A DNA stretch of 41,922 nucleotides, from NCBI RefSeq assembly GCF_002723835.1, contig NZ_BEWG01000020.1, forward strand, positions 168,206 through 210,127, written 5' to 3'. The position numbers and the translations under genes are program-made. This DNA is from Mycobacterium sp. shizuoka-1 (GTDB lineage: Bacteria; Actinomycetota; Actinomycetes; Mycobacteriales; Mycobacteriaceae). Each line of letters starts with the position of its first letter. Positions within the stretch are counted from its first letter, which is position 1. A model generated the notes under the pieces. That model worked only from the letters and a program-made list of their open reading frames with translations, was not told the origin of the DNA and ran no database searches. Below are positions 16,210-23,033 of this stretch, in pieces.

Positions 16210-17429
16210 TATTCATGAGTTCAATCGCCGAGTTCTACAGCCGCAACCTGGCGCAAGAATTGAACAAGGGCATGGAGCAGAAGGCCAAGACGGGCGGAAC
16301 CCCGGCAAGGCGCCGCTCGGCTATCGCAATGTTCGCGCTGTGAATGCTGAGGGCCGCGAAGTCCGAACCGTCGATGTCGACCCAGATAAAGCTCCGTTGA
16401 TTGCGTGGGCTTTCACCGCGTATGCGACGGGTGACTGGACACTCAAGCTGCTCGCTACCGAGCTTGAGCGACGTGGGTTGGCCACCAGGCCGACGCCGAA
16501 GTCGCCAGGTCGGCCCATCAAGTACAACTCGCTGCATAAAATTCTGACCACGCCCTATTGCAAGGGTGAGGTCACCTACCGCGGGGTGCGATACCCCGGG
16601 CGCCATCAACCGCTTGTCGATGCGGCGACGTGGACACGGGTGCAGGATGTGCTCGCGTCGCACGCGATGGGGGAGAAGCAGCGCGAGCATCCGCACTATC
16701 TGAAATCAAGCGTGTTTTGCGGGCGATGCGGCAGTCGCCTGATCGTCACGATGTCAAAGAACCGCTCCGGCAAGGTATATCCATATTTCATATGCCTTGG
16801 ACGGCACCAAGACGACGGACTGTACGCAGCGCGCGATCCTGATCGCTCGACTGGAAGAACTGATCGAAGGTGAGTACCGGGCGCTGCAGATGCAGCCCGA
16901 CCTCCGGGACAAGATTGAAGCGATGGTGCGCGACGAGTTCCGCGAGTATCGACGTGCCACTAATACCGAACGGCAGCAACTCACCACGCAGCATGACGGC
17001 CTCACAGGTGAACGGATCTGGCTTCTGCAAGCCCACTACGCAGGTGCTGTCCCGCTTGACCTGCTTAAGACGGAGCAGGATCGCATTGCGCGTCAGCTCT
17101 CCGCGATCGAGACACGGCTGGCTGCGACGGATATTGAGGTAGACCGCTTCGAAACCGCGCTCCATGCAGCACTCGACTACGCGACGAACTGGAGCAAGGG
17201 CTACGTGCTGGCCGGGCACCACGAAAGGCGGCTCTTCAACCAGGCATTTTTCGCCCGGTTTGAGGTCAAAGACGACGATCTCAGCAGCGAGCTGGCGGAG
17301 CCTTTTCGGACTCTGCTTGATCCTGCCGTTGCTGAAGCGGCAGTTCAACACGCGGCAGATGCCGCCAACGCCGACGGTGATCAGAGGCGAGCGCAACCCC
17401 TGGCAGATGCCCTGATCAGGGCCAACGAA

Positions 17430-17455
17430 AAACCTGCGCCAGATGGCGCAGGTTT
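17430..17455 (-). terminator. Intrinsic terminator, probably the original tRNA-Arg terminator
   Basis: A perfect 12-bp stem (AAACCTGCGCCA / TGGCGCAGGTTT) with a 2-base loop. Read leftward the stem is followed by a T run (GGTTTTTC), the classic intrinsic terminator layout. It lies just beyond the displaced tRNA 3' end at 17471-17507, which keeps an encoded CCA. It therefore probably served the tRNA before the element inserted. The recombinase remnant reads through it on the other strand. Confidence 0.8.
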
Positions 17456-17470
17456 GAAAGAAACACTTTG

Positions 17471-17507
17471 GTGCCCCCGGCAGGATTCGAACCTGCGACA
17501 CCGGCTT
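17471..17507. repeat. attL: 37-bp copy of the tRNA-Arg 3' half
   Basis: These 37 bases are identical to 20559-20595, which covers the T arm, acceptor 3' strand and variable loop of tRNA-Arg(CCU). A direct repeat of a tRNA 3' end on both sides of an integrase-bearing segment is the standard footprint of tyrosine-integrase insertion. Read leftward, the copy continues with CCA and then the terminator, as expected for the chromosomal side. Confidence 0.88.
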
Positions 17508-17543
17508 CTGAAAGATCCAATTCTCTGGCTATCCCCCGGGTGC
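17472..17543 (-). other. tRNA-like sequence (pseudo-tRNA) at attL
   Basis: Read leftward from 17543, 72 bases resemble a tRNA. The 5' GCACCCG pairs with the 3' CGGGGGC at six of seven positions, the T arm is perfect, and a discriminator A plus encoded CCA follow. The middle is wrong: no good 5-bp anticodon stem can be drawn and the D arm is weak. Most likely it is a chance or decayed 5' half joined to the genuine tRNA-Arg 3' half. A functional unusual tRNA seems unlikely. Confidence 0.5.
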
Positions 17544-17628
17544 ACGCAAATGATAGTTACTCAGGCGCTTTGATCCTGGTATAGCCGCGATAGTTCTCAA
17601 GGTTTCCCTGCAATTCTCCGTCAAAAGT

Positions 17629-17643
17629 GATGAATAAACGATG
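17629..17643 (+). repeat. 15-bp repeat, left copy (possible integrase arm site)
   Basis: GATGAATAAACGATG here is repeated exactly at 20504-20518, in the same orientation. The two copies lie inside the element on either side of the att core, 122 and 41 bases from it. That arrangement fits arm-type integrase binding sites of an attP. The right copy also covers the end of the integrase gene. Confidence 0.5.
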
Positions 17644-17715
17644 GGTTGTCGGTGGGCCTCGGTACGGTCTGCGCCTGGACCAGTCCTACTCGATGGAGAC
17701 AAGGAGCCACAGATT

Positions 17716-18153
17716 ATGGCGGATTGGGAGCCGGTGGCCCGCGTGGGAACACCCGAGGTGAAGCCGGGGTACGGAGCCAGAACCGTCGATCTGTTCATCG
17801 GGACCGTACCGACGGCGCCGGCCGAGTGGAAGCAGCATTTCCACGCGAAGCTGAGCGACCTGGGATTCAAGGCGCAGTTCAACTACAAGCATGCTGACGA
17901 CGGCGAGGGGATGCACATCACTGCTCCTGAGGACAGCTTCGAGCGCGCGGTGAGAGCAGTTGACGAAGCCATCGAGTACGCGAACGAGCAGTACGAGACT
18001 GTCGACCTGCCCTTTGAGCTCCAGGCCCGTCAGCACGAGACTGATCTGGAGACAGAAGAGGCCCGGCAGCTCGCCGCGCTCAATGAACGAGCCGCGAAGC
18101 TTGCGAAGCCCGGGGAGCCTGCGTGGATGCGCTACCGGCGCGAGCAAGACTGA
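17716..18153 (+). CDS. Hypothetical protein of the integrative element
   Basis: A 145-aa soluble protein that I do not recognise. It starts ADWEPVARVGTPEV, has a central ferredoxin-like alternation (TVDLFIGTVPTAPAEWKQHF, HITAPEDSFERAVRAVDEAI) and ends in a charged helix (DLETEEARQLAALNERAAKL) with MRYRREQD. ATG 17716 is supported by AAGGAGCC at 17701-17708. It is the first gene of the element on the plus strand and lies 9 bases before the next gene, so the two probably form an operon. Confidence 0.7.
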   Translation: MADWEPVARVGTPEVKPGYGARTVDLFIGTVPTAPAEWKQHFHAKLSDLGFKAQFNYKHADDGEGMHITAPEDSFERAVRAVDEAIEYANEQYETVDLPFELQARQHETDLETEEARQLAALNERAAKLAKPGEPAWMRYRREQD

Positions 18154-18162
18154 CTTTTGGCC

Positions 18163-19119
18163 ATGCCGCCTGAACCCGCAGGCCCGGACCCTCTTGCCGT
18201 CGCTGCGTTCATTGTGTCGATTTGCAGCGCATCGGTCGCTCTTGTTGGCGTTGTCTGGCAGCTGACGCTGTACCGACTCTCTGGCGCGCGGCTGAAGGTG
18301 CAGCTCGTGTTCTGCTACACCGATGATGGCGGGCACATGACGTGGAGGACTGCAGGCCGCGGCCGGCCGGCCTTCGCTGACGTCCGGGCCGGCATGGACG
18401 GCATGTCCGACATAGGTATCGAATACGGCCAAGTAAGGGTCACCAACGTGGGTCGAACAGCGGTGTCAGTCGAGAACATCTCGTACGCGGTCCGGCACCG
18501 CTATCGCTGGACCCTCCGGCGGCACCGCGCAACCATTCAGCCATGGCAGTTCCTTCGGAAAGACTGTGACCCAAAGGATCTGACCCCCGACCTCTCGAAT
18601 CCCATCCGACTCGAGCCAGGCGGCCACGTCACTGCGGAGTTTTACCTCTGGCCAGCCCTCGCCGGGCACGGCCACGGCACCCGTGAGGGAGCAATCTCCG
18701 TGCGCGGGTCTGCTCATGCGGTAGGCCGCAAATGGGCCACCCGATCGCAGCGGCGAAGGGCATGGAAACTCCCCGCCGGCGCCACAACCTACTTCACAGA
18801 CCTCGAAGTCACGCCCGAACTCAGAATGTTTCGTGAGCTGTGGTCACATCAACACCGGGCGCGACTGAGTGCGTGGTGGGCGCTGTTGATGCGCCGCGAA
18901 ATCAATAAGCGGCTCGCCGAAGGCGCGACCAGCCAAGAAATTCAGGAGTACCTCGACCAAGGGATGGAACGCCTCGACGACGAAGGCAAGCACATGGGCA
19001 ACGTCCTGCTGTCCTTCGCCGTCCACCGCGAATACCACAACGACCCGCCGCCACTCGCGCTCGGCCGCCTACAGCGAGCCCTGTGGGGCGTGAAAGGCGT
19101 ACCGCCCTGGCGGAAGTAG
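18163..19119 (+). CDS. Hypothetical protein with one N-terminal membrane helix
   Basis: A 318-aa protein of unknown function. One hydrophobic segment near residues 10-32 (LAVAAFIVSICSASVALVGVVWQL) anchors a large cytoplasmic or external domain that contains an Ig-like stretch (GQVRVTNVGRTAVSVENISY) and an arginine/tryptophan-rich second half. Small single-helix proteins of this layout (N-terminal helix, then a beta-sandwich with V-T-N-x-G) are frequent in actinobacterial islands and phage remnants. ATG 18163 is preferred over a TTG at 18157. It is probably transcribed with the preceding gene. Confidence 0.65.
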   Translation: MPPEPAGPDPLAVAAFIVSICSASVALVGVVWQLTLYRLSGARLKVQLVFCYTDDGGHMTWRTAGRGRPAFADVRAGMDGMSDIGIEYGQVRVTNVGRTAVSVENISYAVRHRYRWTLRRHRATIQPWQFLRKDCDPKDLTPDLSNPIRLEPGGHVTAEFYLWPALAGHGHGTREGAISVRGSAHAVGRKWATRSQRRRAWKLPAGATTYFTDLEVTPELRMFRELWSHQHRARLSAWWALLMRREINKRLAEGATSQEIQEYLDQGMERLDDEGKHMGNVLLSFAVHREYHNDPPPLALGRLQRALWGVKGVPPWRK

Positions 19120-19155
19120 TCCGCCGCCGCGTTGATGGTCAGCAGTGGTGTGGGT

Positions 19156-19617
19156 TCACTCCTCGTCGTCGATCTTGTTCTCGAGGAACGACTTCAATGG
19201 ATCGTGAATTGCGATCGCTTGAGGACGGTCGGCGATCGACGTCGCCGTCCACGTTGTACTCATTGGCTCGCCCGCCGACACGAGCAGGTCCACGATCGCC
19301 GGCTCAGCCGGGTACTGCTGTAAAGCCTGCTTCAGGCGCTCCTGATCATCGCCGGAAAGCTGATCCCACCATGCCCTCATGTCGGACTCGGCCAAAGGGT
19401 CGCTCACCATGAAGTGCACGCTGTACAGACGGAGAGGTCGCGGGCCGCTCAAGTCCCATTCCCCATCGACGGGGTCGGAGTAGCCCGAAATGCGAATGTT
19501 CTTTTGCGCCAGGTCCGGGTTGCGCTCCCGAAGGCTGGTGATCAACTGGTCGCGGTGGATCGCACTGCCTTCTAGCTCCGGATCGGCGTATGCGCCGCCA
19601 TGTTGCTGAGTCGCCAT
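19156..19617 (-). CDS. Hypothetical acidic protein of the integrative element
   Basis: A 153-aa protein starting MATQQHGGAYADPELEG and ending in an acidic tail (ENKIDDEE). The middle reads as an alpha/beta protein with tryptophans (MRAWWDQLSGDDQERLKQALQQYP). I do not recognise a family. It is convergent with the preceding gene, 36 bases apart. An upstream in-frame TTG at 19629 would add four residues; neither start has a clear ribosome binding site. A bulged AAACTC...GAGTTT inverted repeat about 60 bases upstream (near 19671-19699) could be its operator. Confidence 0.6.
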   Translation of the reverse strand: MATQQHGGAYADPELEGSAIHRDQLITSLRERNPDLAQKNIRISGYSDPVDGEWDLSGPRPLRLYSVHFMVSDPLAESDMRAWWDQLSGDDQERLKQALQQYPAEPAIVDLLVSAGEPMSTTWTATSIADRPQAIAIHDPLKSFLENKIDDEE

Positions 19618-20063
19618 GCGCAAAAGCATCGCAGGACGTCTACGGGGGCATTGTCAAATGTATGAAACTCCGAACGTCAAACGGTCCGAGTTTCGTACGG
19701 ACAGGCGGGCGCTATGCCATCCGGCGCGTCTCGGCATGCCCGCCGGGGGTCCTCCCCCCGGGGTTGCGCCGACCTCTTGTGGTCTCGGCACACACGGGTG
19801 TAGTGTTCGCCGCCGAGGCGACGTGCGGATCTTTCTCGCGGCCTCGGTGGGCGCCAGCGGATCTTCAGGCGGGCCCGCGGCGTGCGCGCGGAAGTCATGG
19901 CGGCGCGTCGAGTTGTCACCAGGTGCGCTGAACCATAGGCGGCCGTGACGAACACCAACGCGTGAGCGGATCTTTAGGCCATGCGCTGTATTTCCCCCAG
20001 TTGTGACCCGGAATTTGTGGGGATCGACTGACCCACAACCATCATCAAGAAAGAAGAACAACC
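19618..20063. other. Noncoding region with GCGGATCTT repeats and a GC hairpin
   Basis: About 445 bases with no supported gene. It holds three direct copies of GCGGATCTT (19825, 19857 and 19966) and a 7-bp hairpin CCGGGGG/CCCCCGG at 19743-19761. Reiterated short repeats in an element can be iterons or binding sites for an excisionase or repressor, but the copies are unevenly spaced. The promoter of the small gene at 20064 must lie at the right end. Confidence 0.4.
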
Positions 20064-20252
20064 ATGGCGAACGCCAAGGTGTCGAACCTGCCGGCTGAGC
20101 TCTTCGACCTGAGCTACGTGCACCACGACGAGGTATCTGCTCGTTGCCTGGTGTGCGGCGACATCGTCGAGATCGGCGCGAGCTGGATGCGGTCCGATAA
20201 GGATCGGCTCGATGTGGCGCTGGCGCACCGTGCAGCCTGCCCGCTGAAGTAG
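20064..20252 (+). CDS. Small cysteine-containing protein, possible zinc finger
   Basis: A 62-aa protein, MANAKVSNLPAELFDLSY onward. It has a C-x2-C pair (RCLVCGDIVEIG) and a later H-x4-C (AHRAACPLK), which together could bind one zinc ion. Small proteins of this sort in mobile elements can be excisionases, regulators or anti-defence factors; no assignment is possible here. A purine-rich GAAAGAAG precedes the ATG. A large hairpin follows the stop by six bases. Confidence 0.65.
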   Translation: MANAKVSNLPAELFDLSYVHHDEVSARCLVCGDIVEIGASWMRSDKDRLDVALAHRAACPLK

Positions 20253-20258
20253 AGCAGC

Positions 20259-20314
20259 CGTCTGCTGGCCCAGCGTGAAGGCTCACGTTGCCCTCTAGCC
20301 TGGGCCAGCAGACG
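20259..20314 (+). terminator. 15-bp hairpin terminator after the small gene
   Basis: CGTCTGCTGGCCCAG (20259-20273) pairs perfectly with 20300-20314. The 26-base loop holds a second 5-bp stem (CGTGA/TCACG, 20274-20287). There is no U run, as is common for terminators in high-G+C actinobacteria. It directly follows the stop of the small cysteine protein gene. Confidence 0.65.
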
Positions 20315-20339
20315 TGTTGCGGCTCGGCTGCCAAGCCCC

Positions 20340-20518
20340 ACGTCGCACAGCTTCCGTAAGACCGTGGCCACGCTGATCGACGACGAGGGACTGTCCGCGA
20401 GGATCGGCGCCGACCACCTGGGCCACAGCCGGATCTCGATGACGCAAGACAAATACATGGCCCGCGGCCGTATGCGCACACCGCGGTTGCCGACTTGCTT
20501 AACGATGAATAAACGATG
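20340..20518 (+). pseudogene. C-terminal remnant of a tyrosine integrase
   Basis: About 50 residues read as the end of a phage-type tyrosine integrase: the SHSFRKT box with the catalytic H-x-x-R, then the helix TLIDDEGLSARIGADHLGHS with the HLGHS box, then the catalytic tyrosine in TQDKYMARG. After ARGR the frame shifts; the other frame continues YAHTAVADLLNDE and stops at 20509-20511. The N-terminal arm-binding and core-binding domains are absent. The stub lies 41 bases from the att site, the normal place for an integrase gene. Confidence 0.85.
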
Positions 20519-20545
20519 AATCACGCTAGATAGTGTGGCTAGATA
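20504..20545 (+). repeat. Right 15-bp repeat and tandem GCTAGATA motifs next to attR
   Basis: GATGAATAAACGATG at 20504-20518 matches 17629-17643. It is followed by two GCTAGATA copies (20525-20532 and 20538-20545), 13 bases apart start to start. Repeats of this size between an integrase gene and the core site commonly bind integrase arms or the excisionase. Confidence 0.45.
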
Positions 20546-20558
20546 CCACCTCTGAACA

Positions 20559-20595
20559 GTGCCCCCGGCAGGATTCGAACCTGCGACACCGGCTT
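20559..20595. repeat. attR: 37-bp direct repeat within tRNA-Arg
   Basis: Identical to 17471-17507. Integration here leaves the tRNA intact, because the repeat supplies its 3' half. Downstream of the tRNA (toward 20558) the sequence continues CTG rather than CCA and has no terminator, which shows that this side belongs to the element. Confidence 0.88.
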
Positions 20596-20632
20596 TAGGA
20601 GAGCCGTGCTCTATCCCCTGAGCTACGGGGGC
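20560..20632 (-). tRNA. tRNA-Arg (anticodon CCU)
   Basis: A 73-base tRNA with a perfect 7-bp acceptor stem (GCCCCCG/CGGGGGC), a D arm (GCTC...GAGC), a 5-bp anticodon stem (CGGCT/AGCCG) around the loop CTCCTAA with anticodon CCT, a variable loop GTGTC and a T arm GCAGG-TTCGAAT-CCTGC. The discriminator is A. It decodes AGG. CCA is not encoded at this copy, because the downstream DNA was replaced by the element. Confidence 0.97.
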
Positions 20633-20647
20633 GCACCGGCTGGGAGC

Positions 20648-20761
20648 TTACCGCTTGGTGTCGGTGCGTTCGCCGCACAGGGCGATCAGCGGGCAGTGAC
20701 CGCGCGCGGGCGCGGCCTGCGGGTAGTCCTTGCGAAACCAGGCGACGAGGCGGTGTTTCAT
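20648..20761 (-). CDS. Very small basic protein, 37 aa
   Basis: A 37-codon gene starting MKHRLVAWFRKDYPQAAP and ending in GERTDTKR. The opening resembles the first helix of DUF3349-type mycobacterial proteins (basic, W-F-R-x-x-Y-P), but the usual remainder is missing. The ATG at 20759-20761 has GGAG six bases upstream and overlaps the stop of the preceding small frame in ATGA. Those two signals make expression credible despite the size. It ends 15 bases before the tRNA start on the same strand. Confidence 0.55.
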   Translation of the reverse strand: MKHRLVAWFRKDYPQAAPARGHCPLIALCGERTDTKR

Positions 20762-20916
20762 GGCTGTCTCCGGCGTGGCAGTAGCGCGCCCCATTCGTAG
20801 CGGGCGACCGCGGTGGCATTGCTGTCGGCCTCCGGCTCGACGTCCTGGGCCAGTCCGATCAGCACACCCTGCGCGCACTGCTGCATTCTTGTCTCGTTAT
20901 CGCTGTACTGCTGCAT
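20758..20916 (-). CDS. Small protein, 52 aa, coupled to the next gene
   Basis: A short frame starting MQQYSDNETRMQQCAQG and ending ALLPRRRQP. I do not recognise it. Its stop overlaps the ATG of the 37-aa gene (ATGA), which suggests the pair is translated together. The start is uncertain: AGGG lies 9 bases upstream of the ATG at 20914-20916, and a second in-frame Met follows ten residues later. Confidence 0.45.
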   Translation of the reverse strand: MQQYSDNETRMQQCAQGVLIGLAQDVEPEADSNATAVARYEWGALLPRRRQP

Positions 20917-20994
20917 CCGAATAGCCCTGTGAAACCGTCGTTGGGGTGCCTGTGTGGTTGAAGCCATTGCCCGACTCGCGGCTGCACAAACCCC

Positions 20995-21828
20995 TCAGCG
21001 GAGTTCGGCGATGACCTTCGCGAAATATTCGGCGTGATAGTCCTGCACGGTGAAGTAGGTGATGCCGTAGGCGTCTCGGCGGGCGCGCAGTGTGTCGGCG
21101 ATATCGCGCGGGGTGCCGGACAGCACGGTCGGCAGCGCCAGCAGCTGCTCCTCGGTGGCATCAGGTGCGTAGCCGCGAGTCAGGGCCAGGTCCGGGATGC
21201 CGGACGCATCGGTGGGCACCCCGGTGATCGCGATGTTGAGCTCGAGGTCGGCGAACCGCTCGCCGGCCGCGTCGCGGACGAAGTCGATGCGCTCGGCCAG
21301 CGGGTCGTGGCCGGGATACTCGGGCACCCCGCCGCCGGTCAGGCCGATGATGTCGGCGTACTGGGCGGCGATCCGCAGCACGCGGTCACCGTTGCCCGCG
21401 ATCAGGATCGGAATCGACGGCGCGGTCTCCTTGAGATATCTGGTGGTGTGCCGCAGGTGGTCGACGCGTTCGCCGGCGCTCGGATACGGCATCTCGGCGG
21501 CCTCGAACTCCTCTCGCACATATCCGGTGCCCAGGCCGAGATCGAGCCGGCCCTCGCTCAGGACATCGACGGCGATCGCGTCGCGGGCCAGGATCGCCGG
21601 CTTGTAGAACGCCGCGTTGATCACGAAGGTCCCCACCCGCATCGTCTTCGAATACTCCGCCGCGGCCACCATGGTGGGGAACGGCGCCGGCACCCCGAAG
21701 CGGCCGAGATGATCCGGCACGTGCAGGACGTCGAAACCCAGGTCCTCGAACCGCCGCACCGTGTCGCGCAGCTTCGGCGCCGACTTGACCGATCGCACGC
21801 CGATGCCGAAGCGAAAATCTTTGACCAT
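20995..21828 (-). CDS. F420-dependent LLM-class oxidoreductase (TIGR03621-like)
   Basis: A 277-aa luciferase-like monooxygenase-fold protein. It opens FRFGIGVRSVKSAPKLRDTVRRFEDLGFD and has the LLM marks VPDHLGRFG, AVDVLSEGRLDLGLGTGYVREEF and SIPILIAGNGDRVLRIAA. Mycobacterial members use coenzyme F420 (or FMN) for hydride transfer; the substrate is unknown. The length is short of the 330-350 residues of many LLM enzymes but normal for this subfamily. It is divergent from the YbdK-type gene. Confidence 0.88.
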   Translation of the reverse strand: MVKDFRFGIGVRSVKSAPKLRDTVRRFEDLGFDVLHVPDHLGRFGVPAPFPTMVAAAEYSKTMRVGTFVINAAFYKPAILARDAIAVDVLSEGRLDLGLGTGYVREEFEAAEMPYPSAGERVDHLRHTTRYLKETAPSIPILIAGNGDRVLRIAAQYADIIGLTGGGVPEYPGHDPLAERIDFVRDAAGERFADLELNIAITGVPTDASGIPDLALTRGYAPDATEEQLLALPTVLSGTPRDIADTLRARRDAYGITYFTVQDYHAEYFAKVIAELR

Positions 21829-21941
21829 CTCGGCATGCTATGGCCGGATCCCGGCGCATCGACAGGATCGGTCCCGGTCGGTGGCACCGGGTGCCGACGC
21901 CCGAGTTTGACGCCGGCCCCGCGCGGGCATCCCTGTGGACC

Positions 21942-23033
21942 GTGAATCTGCCCAGCGTCGGCGTGGAGGAGGAGTTCCTCCTCGTCGATCCCAGCACCGG
22001 TGAACCGGTTGCCCGCAACGCCGACGTGGCCAAGCACGCCGCCGCCCGCGGCGTCGACCTGCAACTGGAGCTGACCACCTGCCAGGTCGAGACCGCCACC
22101 GAGGTGGCGGAGACCAGTTCGCAGCTGCGCCAACAAATCACCCGATTGCGTCAGGTCGCAGCCGAGGCCGCCGGGCAGGCGGGTGCGCAACTGCTGGCCG
22201 TCGGCCTGCCGCCGACGGTGCCACCGAGCTTCCCGATCACCGACACCGAGCGCTACCGCGCGATCGGCCGCCAGTTCGGCATGATCGCCCATGAGCAGGG
22301 CATCTGCGGATGTCATGTGCACGTCGAGGTGCCCGACCGCGCCGCTGCGATCGCCGTTGGCAACCGGCTGCGGCCGTGGCTGCCGTTGCTGCTGGCGCTG
22401 ACCGCCAACTCGGCGATCTACCGCAACGCCGACAGCGGGCACGCGAGTTGGCGCAGTGTGTTGTGGGGCCGGTGGCCCAGTGCCGGACCGCCACCGCATT
22501 TCGAGTCGGCCGAACACTACGACGACGTCGTCGCGATGATGCTCGACTCGGGGGCCATGCTCGACGACGGGATGGTCTATTGGGACGTGCGCCCGTCCAC
22601 GAAGTTCCCGACCGTCGAGGTCAGGGTCGCCGACGTGCCGGCCACGGCGGCCGAGACCGTGCTACTGGCCACGCTGACCCGCGCCGCGGTGATGACGGCG
22701 CTGGCCGCCGAGCGGGCCGGTGAACCCATGCCCAGGATCGACGATCACCTGGTGCGTGCCGCCTCGTGGAAAGCGGCGCACGACGGCTTGGACGGTCAGG
22801 CGCTCGACGTGACACAGGGCTGGGCAAGCGCCCCCACGTCGGCCGTGCTGGGCCACTGGCTGCAGGTGCTACGCCCGGCGCTGGTCGAACTCGGCGACGA
22901 CGAATGGGTGCATGCCGAACTGGCCCGGCTGCTGCGGGAGGGCAACGGTGCCATGCGGCAGCGGGCCGCCTGGCGGGAACGCCATCAGATCGACGACGTC
23001 CTCGCCGTTGCCGCCGAGGCGACGCTCACTTGA
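21942..23033 (+). CDS. YbdK-type carboxylate-amine ligase (glutamate-cysteine ligase-like)
   Basis: A 363-aa member of the GCS2/YbdK family, which forms gamma-glutamyl or other amide bonds using ATP. Marks are the start LPSVGVEEEFLLVDPSTGE, ELTTCQVETAT, GCHVHVEVPD, ALTANSAIYRN and DVRPSTKFPTVEVRVADV. The GTG at 21942 is chosen because family proteins begin a few residues before VGVEEEF; earlier in-frame starts up to 21840 exist, and no start has a clear ribosome binding site. Its end overlaps the convergent reductase gene by 8 bases. Confidence 0.85.
   Translation: MNLPSVGVEEEFLLVDPSTGEPVARNADVAKHAAARGVDLQLELTTCQVETATEVAETSSQLRQQITRLRQVAAEAAGQAGAQLLAVGLPPTVPPSFPITDTERYRAIGRQFGMIAHEQGICGCHVHVEVPDRAAAIAVGNRLRPWLPLLLALTANSAIYRNADSGHASWRSVLWGRWPSAGPPPHFESAEHYDDVVAMMLDSGAMLDDGMVYWDVRPSTKFPTVEVRVADVPATAAETVLLATLTRAAVMTALAAERAGEPMPRIDDHLVRAASWKAAHDGLDGQALDVTQGWASAPTSAVLGHWLQVLRPALVELGDDEWVHAELARLLREGNGAMRQRAAWRERHQIDDVLAVAAEATLT

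Larger units (their letters stand above)
16215..17573 (+). pseudogene. Truncated, frameshifted large serine recombinase
   Basis: Three consecutive frames together read as the C-terminal two thirds of a large serine recombinase. The start MSSIAEFYSRNLAQELNKG normally follows a catalytic domain of about 150 residues that is missing here. The Recombinase domain follows (GREVRTVDVDPDKAPLIAWAF, YNSLHKILTTPYCKGEV), then the zinc ribbon (SVFCGRCGSRLIV...YFICLGRH) and a coiled-coil segment. Frameshifts occur near 16304 (one base lost after ACCCCGG) and near 16808 (one base lost after CACCA). The last frame runs on through a terminator hairpin and a tRNA-like repeat to 17573. With no catalytic serine domain it cannot recombine DNA. 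Confidence 0.88.

Noticed and set aside
17472..17543. A functional second tRNA gene at attL
   Set aside because: The T arm and most of the acceptor stem are good, but no acceptable 5-bp anticodon stem or D arm forms, so it is listed as tRNA-like only.
16215..17573. Insertion sequence of the IS607 or resolvase type
   Set aside because: The recombinase domain, zinc ribbon and coiled coil are those of a large phage-type serine recombinase. No transposon ends or companion tnpB are seen.
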